A stretch of DNA of 64,000 nt, from positions 356,425 to 420,424 of the forward strand of contig NZ_PXNS01000006.1 of assembly GCF_003045775.1 (NCBI RefSeq), read 5' to 3'. The position numbers and the translations under genes were made by a program. The stretch is from Halomonas litopenaei. GTDB lineage: Bacteria > Pseudomonadota > Gammaproteobacteria > Pseudomonadales > Halomonadaceae. The notes under the pieces are model-generated. The model made no database searches. It worked only from the letters and a program-made list of their open reading frames with translations, and was not told the DNA's origin. This document shows positions 1 through 8,151 of this stretch, one piece after another. Each line of letters begins with the position of its first letter. The first letter of the stretch is position 1.

Positions 1-3000
1 ACTGGTCGCTGGCCGACGGCGTAAGCGAGGCCAAGATCACCCAGATCGCCGCCTACCACGGTGGTGGCGGGGCGACGCTGGGTATCCATGCGCCGGGCAA
101 CAAGAACCAGGACATCATCTTTACCAACCACCAGGGAGACAACAACCAGACGCTGTTGCCGCTGGTCAACAACGGTGACTTTGCCACCGCGACGTTCAGC
201 CGGGATACCATCCCCGATGGCTGGGCCGGCGAAGAGGTCTTCGGCATCGAGATGGCCGGCCTTTCCACCGATCCGTCGCTCAACCCCCAGGGTGGAGGCA
301 CGCCGCCGGCGGACGCCGACGGCATCGAGCGGGGCTACACGGTGCGCATGTTCCGGGCGCTGGACGCCGACGGCAACGTGATCCCCAATACCTACCTGGG
401 GATCATGGACTACACCGGCATCAACTATGACTACAACGACAACATGTTCGTGATCGAAGGGGTCAAGCCGGTGTCCGGTGGCTCGCTGACCGTGACCAAC
501 AACGACGGCGTGCCTTCCGACGAGCGGCTGGTGATGTCGCGCATCGAGAACCCGGTCAATGATGCCCAGGAGGTCCACGACGAGGTCACCATCACCCTGT
601 CCAACGACGGCTTCGATGCCCTGACCATCGACGACGTCGAGGTCAGCGATACCTCGCTGTTCGAGCTGACCGAGGCGTTCAGTGCGGTGACCCTGGCGCC
701 GGGCGAGTCGGTGGAGGTGACGGTGCGCTTTATCGCCGATGACCCCAACGACGGTTCGCTCTACGAGGCCAGCCTGATCATCAGCTCAAGCGACGCCGAC
801 GAGGCCGAGAAGGTGATCGAACTGGCCGGCATCAGCCAGAACCAGTCCGAGAGCGGCCAGGAGCCGACGGTGCAGGAGATCGTCAACGCCTTCGGCTACT
901 CCACCGACGTGGCCCAGGGACAGATGAACCAGGGCGGCCTGGTGGAGGCCAACGGCGACGAGGTTCTGGCGCCGTACTTCCAGCGCGCCGACGGGGCCTC
1001 GCCGATCACCATCACCCAGCTGGCGGCCTACCATGGCCAGGGTGACATCGCCCGGCTGTTCATCCACGACGTCGACAGCCGCGACATCGACGAGATCATT
1101 GCCCATGACGAGGCCGACGGTCAGACCCTGTTGCCGCGTACCCTGAATGACGGCGACAACCTGGCGGTGGCGACCCTGGATCGTGACGATCCCTTCGGCT
1201 TCTATGCCGAGATCTCCGATCGTCCGGGATACATCTCCTGGTCCGATCCCGATGCCAACCTCTACGAGGACACCATCGATGCCATCGGTATCCCGGGGGC
1301 CAACCTCAACTGGGACGAGAACGACGGTCACCTGATCCGGGTGTACGTGGCCAAGGACGCCGACGGCAACGTGATCCCGAACACCTATATCGTCATCCAG
1401 GACTACGCGGGGGTGAACTACGACTACAACGACAATATCTTCCTTGTCGAGAACGTCACCACCTATGATCCGACCGGCGCCGAGGACGCCGACGGCAATG
1501 GCCGCGTGGACCTCTACGACGACGATGATGGCGACGGTACCCCGAACTTCCTCGACGATCCGACGCCGGTGGAGCAGACCGCCTTCAACGACGACCAGAG
1601 CGCTTGGGCCGTCGGAGCAGACGGCCTGACCCTGGAGGCGAGGTTCTTCGACAACGGGGGTCAGGGAGTGGCCTACAACGACACCACCGACGCGCACCAG
1701 GGCGATGGCTTCCGCTCCGACGAGGCGGTGGACATCTCCAACGGTAGCCTGGCCATCGGCTATGTGGCCGACGGCGAGTGGCTGGAGTACACCCTGAACG
1801 TGGAGACGGCAGGCACCTATACGCTGAACTTTTCCACCTCGGCGGTCTCCGGTGGCAAGTCGATCACCGCGGCCTTCGAGCAGGATGGCAACTTCTACAC
1901 CGATGCCCAGACGCAGGCCTTGCCCAACACCGGCAGCTTCACCAGCTTCACCGAGGTGGGTCCCCTGACCTTCGATCTGGAAGAGGGTGAGCAGGTGCTC
2001 AGGCTGACGTTCAACGGCGGTCAGCTCGATCTGGCATCGTTCAGCCTGGATCTGGTGGAGCCGGTGGACGACGGTCAGGACCCGTTCAACGACACCCAGA
2101 CCCCGTGGCTGGTGGACGCCGACGGTCTGACCCTGGAGGCGCGGTTGTTCGATAGCGGCGGTCAGGGGGTGTCGTACAACGACTCCACCGCGGCGCATCA
2201 GGGCAACGGCTTCCGCTCGGACGAGGCGGTGGACATCTCCACGCCGTCACTGGCCATCGGCTACATCACCGAAGGCGAGTGGGTCGAGTACACCATCAAC
2301 GTGGCCGAGGACGGGCTCTATGATCTTGGTTTCCTGACCTCGATGGACACCAATTTCCCCGGGCCGCGCACCATCACCGCAAGCTTTGCCAAGGGCGGCG
2401 ACAGCCCCTACGTGAGCGCCTCGCCGGTGGCGGTGAACGACACCGGTAGCTGGAGCAACTTCGTGCCGACCGAGACCACCCAGGTGGCGCTGGAGGCGGG
2501 CGAACAGGTGGTACGCCTGACCTTCAACGGCGGCTCCATGGATCTGGCGAGCTTTACCCTGGCGCCGGTGGGAGCGATGGACGATGGCCAGCAGGCATTC
2601 ACCGACGATGGCCAGCCCTGGCAGGTGGGCAGCGAGTTCAGCCTCGATGCGGTGAACTATGACGAGGGCGGACAGGACGTCGCCTACAACGACACCAGCG
2701 AGGCGCAGCTCGGCAGCAACGTGCGCGGCGAGGGGGTGGATCTGTCCAACGGCGGCAGCGCCATCGGCTGGATCGAGGATGGCGAATGGGTGGAGTACAC
2801 CCTGAACATCGAGCAGGCGGGGACCTACGACATGGCCTTCCTGGCCTCGCTGGGTACCACCGGCGGTGGGCAGCGCTCGATTACCGCCAGCTTCACCAAG
2901 GACGACGGCACGCCCTACGCCACCGCCACGCCGGTGGGGGTCGAGCCCACCGGTGGCTGGACCAACTATGTCGAGACCGAAAGCACCCAGGTGACGCTGG

Positions 3001-3710
3001 AGGCCGGCGAGCAGGTGCTGCGCCTGACCTTCAACGGCGGGTCCATGGACCTTGAGGGCTTCTCGCTGTCACGGGATGGGCAGCAGGCGTTCAACGCCGG
3101 TGGTACCCCCTGGCTGGTGGACGCCGACGATGGCCTTGCGCTGGATGCGGTGCAGTTCGACGAGGGCGAGCAGGGCGAGGCCTTCAACGAGCTGAGCGCG
3201 GCGCAGTTCGGCAGCGACTTCCGCGATACCCCGGTAGATATCGTCGGCCAGGGTGAGGCCGTGGGCTGGATCGAGGATGGCGAGTGGCTCGAGTACACCA
3301 TCAACGTCGAGCAGGCCGGTAGCCATACCCTGTCCTTCGTCACTTCTGGCCCCAATGGCGGACGCAGTATCACCGCCTCGGTGGAGCAGAACGGCAGTGT
3401 CTACGAGCAGGGCAGCGTCGACACGCCGGTGACCAGCGACTGGGGCGTGTTCGTCGACACGGCGTCGATGACCCTGGATCTGGAGGCAGGCGTGCAGGTG
3501 CTGCGACTGACCTTCAACGGCGGTTCCCAGGACATCGCGTCCTTCGAGCTGACCCGTGATCCGGACGTGGCGGCGGCCAACGCGGCCAGCGCCAGTCTGC
3601 TGCTGGCGGACGATCCGCTCGCCAGCCAGGCCGACGATGGTATCGACAGTCAGCCGATGAGCGACGATGTCGGGGTCCAGGGCGTTCAGCAGGACGACGC
3701 CGGCTTCTGA
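1..3710 (+). CDS. Giant multidomain carbohydrate-binding protein, probable type I secretion substrate (5' end outside window)
   Basis: The reading frame is open from the left edge (codons start at position 3), so only the C-terminal 1235 residues are visible. Order: a conserved block ending near 480 with a DYNDNMFVIEG-type motif, an Ig-like choice-of-anchor-D segment (480-840), a second copy of the conserved block (870-1470), a short Asp-rich calcium-type linker (about 1475-1575), four CBM6-like repeats (about 1580-2060, 2080-2570, 2590-3075, 3085-3555), and an acidic tail ending DDAGF. Each CBM repeat has a GEWxEYT core and an LRLTFNGG strand. No transmembrane segment or RTX nonapeptide is visible. 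The conserved block also closes the 2045-residue protein at 8152, and the type I exporter genes lie between the two, so I infer an exported polysaccharide-binding protein. Catalytic activity is not evident in the visible part. Confidence 0.8.
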   Translation, partial: WSLADGVSEAKITQIAAYHGGGGATLGIHAPGNKNQDIIFTNHQGDNNQTLLPLVNNGDFATATFSRDTIPDGWAGEEVFGIEMAGLSTDPSLNPQGGGTPPADADGIERGYTVRMFRALDADGNVIPNTYLGIMDYTGINYDYNDNMFVIEGVKPVSGGSLTVTNNDGVPSDERLVMSRIENPVNDAQEVHDEVTITLSNDGFDALTIDDVEVSDTSLFELTEAFSAVTLAPGESVEVTVRFIADDPNDGSLYEASLIISSSDADEAEKVIELAGISQNQSESGQEPTVQEIVNAFGYSTDVAQGQMNQGGLVEANGDEVLAPYFQRADGASPITITQLAAYHGQGDIARLFIHDVDSRDIDEIIAHDEADGQTLLPRTLNDGDNLAVATLDRDDPFGFYAEISDRPGYISWSDPDANLYEDTIDAIGIPGANLNWDENDGHLIRVYVAKDADGNVIPNTYIVIQDYAGVNYDYNDNIFLVENVTTYDPTGAEDADGNGRVDLYDDDDGDGTPNFLDDPTPVEQTAFNDDQSAWAVGADGLTLEARFFDNGGQGVAYNDTTDAHQGDGFRSDEAVDISNGSLAIGYVADGEWLEYTLNVETAGTYTLNFSTSAVSGGKSITAAFEQDGNFYTDAQTQALPNTGSFTSFTEVGPLTFDLEEGEQVLRLTFNGGQLDLASFSLDLVEPVDDGQDPFNDTQTPWLVDADGLTLEARLFDSGGQGVSYNDSTAAHQGNGFRSDEAVDISTPSLAIGYITEGEWVEYTINVAEDGLYDLGFLTSMDTNFPGPRTITASFAKGGDSPYVSASPVAVNDTGSWSNFVPTETTQVALEAGEQVVRLTFNGGSMDLASFTLAPVGAMDDGQQAFTDDGQPWQVGSEFSLDAVNYDEGGQDVAYNDTSEAQLGSNVRGEGVDLSNGGSAIGWIEDGEWVEYTLNIEQAGTYDMAFLASLGTTGGGQRSITASFTKDDGTPYATATPVGVEPTGGWTNYVETESTQVTLEAGEQVLRLTFNGGSMDLEGFSLSRDGQQAFNAGGTPWLVDADDGLALDAVQFDEGEQGEAFNELSAAQFGSDFRDTPVDIVGQGEAVGWIEDGEWLEYTINVEQAGSHTLSFVTSGPNGGRSITASVEQNGSVYEQGSVDTPVTSDWGVFVDTASMTLDLEAGVQVLRLTFNGGSQDIASFELTRDPDVAAANAASASLLLADDPLASQADDGIDSQPMSDDVGVQGVQQDDAGF

Positions 3711-3812
3711 GGCTGAGGCTTGGAGAACAAGCCAAGGCGGAACAGAAAAACGAGGGAGGAAGCCATGTCAGGCCCCGGCAACGGGGTCTGACAACAAGAA
3801 AAATGGAGGAGG

Positions 3813-3836
3813 GAGGATGGCCGGGGGGCCATCCTC
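3813..3836. terminator. Perfect 10-bp hairpin downstream of the giant gene
   Basis: GAGGATGGCC (3813-3822) pairs exactly with GGCCATCCTC (3827-3836) around a GGGG loop. No T-run follows, so it may be a processing or stability hairpin rather than the terminator itself, which looks better placed at 3898-3947. Confidence 0.45.
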
Positions 3837-3897
3837 TGCTCCAGAAAGATGCAGCAGAGTCGCTGTCATGGTGTCCCGTGCCGGCAGGGAGCTGGCC

Positions 3898-3947
3898 CTG
3901 CGCGGACCGTCCCCCCCTGAACCTTGGTCCGCGCAGTTCTTTTTCTT
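3898..3947 (+). terminator. Intrinsic terminator of the first giant gene
   Basis: CTGCGCGGACC (3898-3908) pairs with GGTCCGCGCAG (3926-3936), an 11-bp perfect stem with a 17-nt C-rich loop, followed directly by TTCTTTTTCTT. Between here and 4060 I see only three spaced copies of CTTGATCC (about 3998-4030) and no gene. Confidence 0.75.
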
Positions 3948-4060
3948 GCCATCAACGAGCCGAGTGGTCCAACTCGGTCCTCGTCATTTTGTTCTGCTTG
4001 ATCCCAGTACTTGATCCTACTGCTTGATCCCTCTGGGGGGCCCCTTCCTGGAACTGGCAA

Positions 4061-4502
4061 TCTGCGCGTGCGCATGGCGCCATCGAACCAGCGGTTTGGT
4101 GATTGCTCTTTCGTCATTCCTCACGCATGGCCCTAGTGAGCATATCGCCATTGAATCAGTGGTTTGGTGATTGGTCTTTCGTCATTCCTCGCGCATGGCC
4201 CTAGTGAGCATATCGCCATTGAATCAGTGGTTTGGTGATTGCTCTTTCGTCATTCCTCGCGCATTGCTCTAGCGAGCATGTCGCCATTGAATCAGTGGTT
4301 TGGTGATTGGTCTTTCGTCATTCCTCACGCATTGCCCGGGCTAGCATGTCGCCATTGAATCAGTGGTTTGGTGATTGGTCTTTCGTCATTCCTCGCGCAT
4401 TGCCCTAGCGAGCATGTCGCCATTGAATCAGTGGTTTGGTGATTGGTCTTTCGTCATTCCTCGCGCATTGCCCTAGCGAGCATGTCGTTGATCGGTTTGG
4501 TG
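4061..4502. repeat. 68-bp tandem repeat array overlapping the 3' end of the HlyD-type gene
   Basis: The string TTTGGTGATTG(G/C)TCTTTCG recurs at 4095, 4163, 4231, 4299, 4367 and 4435, exactly 68 bp apart. A degenerate partial unit precedes it (about 4061-4094). The last unit runs into the coding end of the minus-strand adaptor gene (stop at 4454): each unit contains a copy of the final coding bases for the DMLARAMREE end plus stop codon. Units differ by a few substitutions, such as CTAGTGAG versus CTAGCGAG. The array therefore looks like repeated duplication of the gene's 3' terminus into the downstream region. Confidence 0.95.
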
Positions 4503-5824
4503 ATATAGCTGGCGAAGCTTCTCTCCCCGGTGAGGATCATCACCTCTGCCGGCATGCCTGCGACAAGACGCATGTTGTCGGTCAGCTGCGATTTGCCCAG
4601 GTCGGTCACGCCGACGCGGACCTTGTAGTAGCGCTGGCGGGTGGCTTCGTCCTCGAAGCTGTCGGCGCTGACGCGGACCACCTCGCCGTCGATGACATTG
4701 GACAGGCGCTGGTTGAAGGCGCTGAAGCGGATTTCCGCCGACTGGCCGGGGTAGAGGTGATCCACATCGTGGTTGGGGACGCGGGCCTCGATCACGAAAC
4801 CGTCGCCGGCCGGGACCAGGTCAAGCAGCGGGTCGCCACCACGTACCACGGCGCCCAGGGTGTGCACCTGCAGGTCCACCACGGTACCCGCCACAGGGGC
4901 CGTGATTCGCGTGCGCGCGAGAGTGTCATTGAGGGCGACCAGGCGCTCTTCGGCGTCGGCAACCTCGGCCTGGACCTGACGTAGCGCTTCGCCCACCTGC
5001 TGTTGAAATTCCTGCAGGCGAATCTGCTTGTTCAGGGTGTTTTCACTGATATGGGCGCGCAGTCGGGCGATCTCCGAGGCGTGTCCCGCGTTGTCACTCT
5101 GGTACTCCAGGCTCTCGCGTTCCAGCTCACGCAGACGCTGGCTGCTGATCATGCCGTCACGAAACAGCTTGAGGTGGTTGGCGACCTCACCCTCCAGCGA
5201 GTCGATGCGTTGCTGGGTGATCGAACGGGTTTGCCCCAGGCCGGTGATCTGCTCTTCCAGTTGAAGAATCTGCTGGTCCAGGGCGGCCAGCGTATCGTCC
5301 AGCGATTGCCGGCGTACCTCGAACAGGCGCCGCTGCACGCCCAGCACCTCCTGAACCCGCGAATTGCTGGACGCGATCAGTTCCTGTGGAAAGACCAGGC
5401 TGTCGCTGTCGGCCTGTTCCGCCAGCAGTCTCACCTCACTGGCCCGAGTGATCAGGTACTCGGTCTCGGCGATGCGCTGTTGCGCCAGCGCCTGGGTGTC
5501 GTCCAGCACGATCAGTGGGTCGCCGGCTTCCACGTGATCACCGTCCTCGACCAGCACGTCGGCGACGATGCCGCCTTCCAGGTGCTGGATCGTCTTGGTG
5601 AAGCTTTCCACCGAGACCGAACCGGGGGCGACCACCGACACCGCCAGGTGAGCGGTGACCGACCAGACCCCGAAGCCGCCGAAGGCCACCAGCAGGATGG
5701 CAAGGCCCCAGCGTCGATAGGGCCGAAGGTCCACCGGTACTTGATTCTCAGGACCGGCGGTGGCCGAGCTCGAGTCGATGGCGGCGGTCTCGACGGGCAC
5801 CGAAGTAGAGACTTGAGCGCTCAT
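4454..5824 (-). CDS. HlyD-family type I secretion periplasmic adaptor
   Basis: 456 residues. A cytoplasmic N-terminus (about 35 residues) is followed by one membrane anchor (about 37-58), a lipoyl half (VLVEDGDHVEAGDPLIVLDD), a long coiled-coil hairpin (about 125-310) rich in Glu, Gln and Arg, the second lipoyl half (TRITAPVAGTVVDLQVHT) and a beta-barrel region, with the ITKP(I)NDMLARAMREE end typical of PrtE/HlyD adaptors. It bridges the inner-membrane ABC exporter and an outer-membrane TolC-type channel; no tolC is in the window. Its ATG overlaps the ABC gene stop by 4 bp (ATGA), so the two are translationally coupled. The 3' end is embedded in the 68-bp tandem array. Confidence 0.95.
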   Translation of the reverse strand: MSAQVSTSVPVETAAIDSSSATAGPENQVPVDLRPYRRWGLAILLVAFGGFGVWSVTAHLAVSVVAPGSVSVESFTKTIQHLEGGIVADVLVEDGDHVEAGDPLIVLDDTQALAQQRIAETEYLITRASEVRLLAEQADSDSLVFPQELIASSNSRVQEVLGVQRRLFEVRRQSLDDTLAALDQQILQLEEQITGLGQTRSITQQRIDSLEGEVANHLKLFRDGMISSQRLRELERESLEYQSDNAGHASEIARLRAHISENTLNKQIRLQEFQQQVGEALRQVQAEVADAEERLVALNDTLARTRITAPVAGTVVDLQVHTLGAVVRGGDPLLDLVPAGDGFVIEARVPNHDVDHLYPGQSAEIRFSAFNQRLSNVIDGEVVRVSADSFEDEATRQRYYKVRVGVTDLGKSQLTDNMRLVAGMPAEVMILTGERSFASYITKPINDMLARAMREE

Positions 5825-7629
5825 CGTGGTGTCCTCGAGCTGTTGGATGAAGGGGGATCCGTTGGCAGCGGGTTCGATGGCGCAACGCCGGACGGGGCTC
5901 GTTGAGAAGAGGGCGTGCCGGCACCGGCGACTTGCTTCACCACCCGTGCCGAGGACACCGTTCCCTTGAGTCTTGCCCCGCCGGCCGGGGAGGGAGGAGC
6001 CAGGGACGTCACTCGGCCGTTGTCGAGGAACATTACCCGGTCGACCTGGGCCAGCAGGCGCTGTCGGTGGGTGATCACCAGGGTAGTGGTGGCGAGCCGG
6101 CGCAGGCGGACCAGGGTTTCCACCAGGGCTCGCTCACCGCTTTCGTCCAGATTGGAATCGGGTTCGTCCAGCACCACCAGCGATGGTTCGCCGTACAGGG
6201 CTCTGGCAAGGCCGATGCGTTGACGCTGGCCGGCGGATAGACCCGTGCCGCCGTGTCCGATGGTGGTGTCGTAGCCTTCGTCGAGCTTGAGGATCAACTC
6301 GTGGACGCCGGCCAGGTGGGCTGCCTTGAGTACTGCGTCGGCGTCGACCGGGCCGAAGCGAGCGATGTTGTCTGCAATGCTTCCGGCCAACAGCTCCACG
6401 TCCTGGGGCAGATAGCCCAGGTGGGGCCCCAGGGTGCTGCGTTCCCAGCGCAGGATGTCGGCGCCATCGAGGCGTACGCATCCGTCGAGACTCGGCCAGA
6501 TGCCCAGGGCTACCCGTGCCAGGGTCGATTTTCCCGAGGCACTCGGGCCGACGATAGCGAGTTGTTCGCCAGCCTTGAGGTCGACGCTGATCGCGTTGAG
6601 TGAGGCGACGGTCGCTCCAGGCGGGCCGGCACATACCTGCTGGAGGGAAAGCTGGCCCTTCGGGGCGGGCAGCGGCATCGGTGGTGATGGCGCCTCGCTG
6701 TCGATGAGTTGGCCCAAGCGTTCGCGGGCGTTACGGGCGGCGATAAAGCTCTTCCAGCCATTGATCAGTTGATCGATGGGGGCCAGAGCTCGCCCCAGCA
6801 GGATCGAGCCAGCGATCATCATTCCTGGGGTCAATTCCGCCTTCAGTACCAGCCATGCCCCCAGGCCGAGGATCAGCGACTGGGACAGCAGCCTTAGTAT
6901 CTTCGAAAGGTGGGTGAGTACACCTGAACGATCACTGGCCCGGGATTGCAGTGCGAGGGAGTCACGGTGCTGCGACTGCCAGCGTCGCTTTACGCTCTCC
7001 AGCATGCCCATGGCATGGAGCACCTCGGCGTTGCGCAAGTTGGCGGCGGTTTCATCACGGCTGGCGACCTGGTGGGCGCCAGCCTGTTTCAGCAGACCCC
7101 GGGTGCAGGCCTCGTTGATCGCGGCCAGGGCCAGCAACAGGATGCCGGCGGCCAGGGCAAAGAGCCCGTAGAGCGGATGAAACAGCGTTAGTACCCCCAG
7201 GTAGAGGGGGATCCATGGCGTGTCGAAGAAGGCGAGCAGGGCGGGGCCGGAGACGAACTGGCGCAGCGTGGCCAAATCATCCAGCGCCTGGGTCGAGGTG
7301 GCACCCGGACGGCGCAGGGCCTGATCGTAGATGGCCTGATGGATAGCCGGCTGGAGCCGTTCATCCAGGGCATTGCCGATGCGCACCAGCAGTCGCGAGC
7401 GAACCCACTCGAGTCCGCCCATGACGGCGAACAGGAACACCACGACCAACGTCAGCATGACCAGGGTCTCGACGCTGCGACTGGCCAGCACCCGGTCATA
7501 CACCTGCAGCATGTATAGCGAAGGCACCAGCATCAACAGGTTGATGAACAGGCTGAACAGTCCGACGTCGAAGAGGCCGCGTCGGCAGCGAAGTATCGCC
7601 TCCCGAATATTGTAACGGGTGGGGGTCAT
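5821..7629 (-). CDS. Type I secretion ABC exporter, permease-ATPase fusion (PrtD type)
   Basis: 602 residues. The N-terminal membrane domain (about 20-310) has hydrophobic segments such as LFINLLMLVPSLYMLQVYDRV, characteristic of PrtD/HlyB exporters, and no C39 peptidase domain. The nucleotide-binding domain has Walker A GPSASGKST (Ala replaces the more common Gly), signature LSAGQRQRIGLARAL and Walker B LVVLDEPDSNLD. A Pro/Ser-rich tail of about 50 residues follows the ATPase and is unusual for the family. It would energise one-step export of proteins with an uncleaved C-terminal signal. It is transcribed divergently from the giant gene at 8152 and convergently with the giant gene ending at 3710, which suggests these two are its cargo. 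Confidence 0.95.
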   Translation of the reverse strand: MTPTRYNIREAILRCRRGLFDVGLFSLFINLLMLVPSLYMLQVYDRVLASRSVETLVMLTLVVVFLFAVMGGLEWVRSRLLVRIGNALDERLQPAIHQAIYDQALRRPGATSTQALDDLATLRQFVSGPALLAFFDTPWIPLYLGVLTLFHPLYGLFALAAGILLLALAAINEACTRGLLKQAGAHQVASRDETAANLRNAEVLHAMGMLESVKRRWQSQHRDSLALQSRASDRSGVLTHLSKILRLLSQSLILGLGAWLVLKAELTPGMMIAGSILLGRALAPIDQLINGWKSFIAARNARERLGQLIDSEAPSPPMPLPAPKGQLSLQQVCAGPPGATVASLNAISVDLKAGEQLAIVGPSASGKSTLARVALGIWPSLDGCVRLDGADILRWERSTLGPHLGYLPQDVELLAGSIADNIARFGPVDADAVLKAAHLAGVHELILKLDEGYDTTIGHGGTGLSAGQRQRIGLARALYGEPSLVVLDEPDSNLDESGERALVETLVRLRRLATTTLVITHRQRLLAQVDRVMFLDNGRVTSLAPPSPAGGARLKGTVSSARVVKQVAGAGTPSSQRAPSGVAPSNPLPTDPPSSNSSRTPR

Positions 7630-8151
7630 GTAAAGGCGTCTCGTTTTCTGGATTTGCGGCGAAGTTCTGGTGGTGTTGGCAGCCGGAGCGAAGAGCGATG
7701 CCTGATGTCGTTTAGCACCTTGTCGTGCAGGGTGTCCGAAATCTGATGGAATGAAGTATGGAGTTGGCAGGGAGTGAGAGGCTAGGGAGAAGTTCGCCGA
7801 AACGACTTTTTTAGAGCTTACAAATCTATGTAAAACGGCATAAAAATGAAGAATCTCAATAGATGTTTCCGTATTCTTTTGTTGAATTTTTGAAGAATTC
7901 TGTGCTGTTTTTGTCGACGATTATTGTGAGGAATATTGAAGTCATTGTTTTTAGAGGGAGTAAATAGGTTTTCGGCCGCTTTTAGATGCGTCAAAAAAGT
8001 TCTGTTGTGGAAGGGCGAGTTGATCAAGACGAAGTAGTTGGATCAAAAAAAACCCTCAACTTCTGATGTTGGTGTAAGATATTTGCTATTTGTTTCCGAA
8101 TGTAAAACGGTTTTCATGGGGTATGACATGTAGAAAATATATGGAGTCACC
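7630..8151. promoter_or_regulatory. AT-rich divergent intergenic region between exporter and giant gene
   Basis: 522 bp without a credible gene. From about 7800 it is strikingly AT-rich compared with its flanks. It must carry the start signals for the exporter operon (minus) and the 2045-residue protein (plus). An 11-bp direct repeat ATGTAAAACGG occurs at 7828-7838 and 8100-8110, and GGAG precedes the ATG at 8152. I cannot assign -10/-35 boxes with confidence. AT-rich promoters of large surface proteins are often silenced by H-NS-like proteins; that is inference. Confidence 0.5.

Noticed and set aside
786..2198. 470-codon frame on the minus strand
   Set aside because: It is antisense to the CBM gene; its Val/Gly/Arg-rich sequence is the mirror of a GC-rich coding region and has no family features.
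4061..4502. CRISPR array
   Set aside because: The 68-bp units are contiguous near-identical tandem copies with no unique spacers, and each carries the adaptor gene's 3' end.
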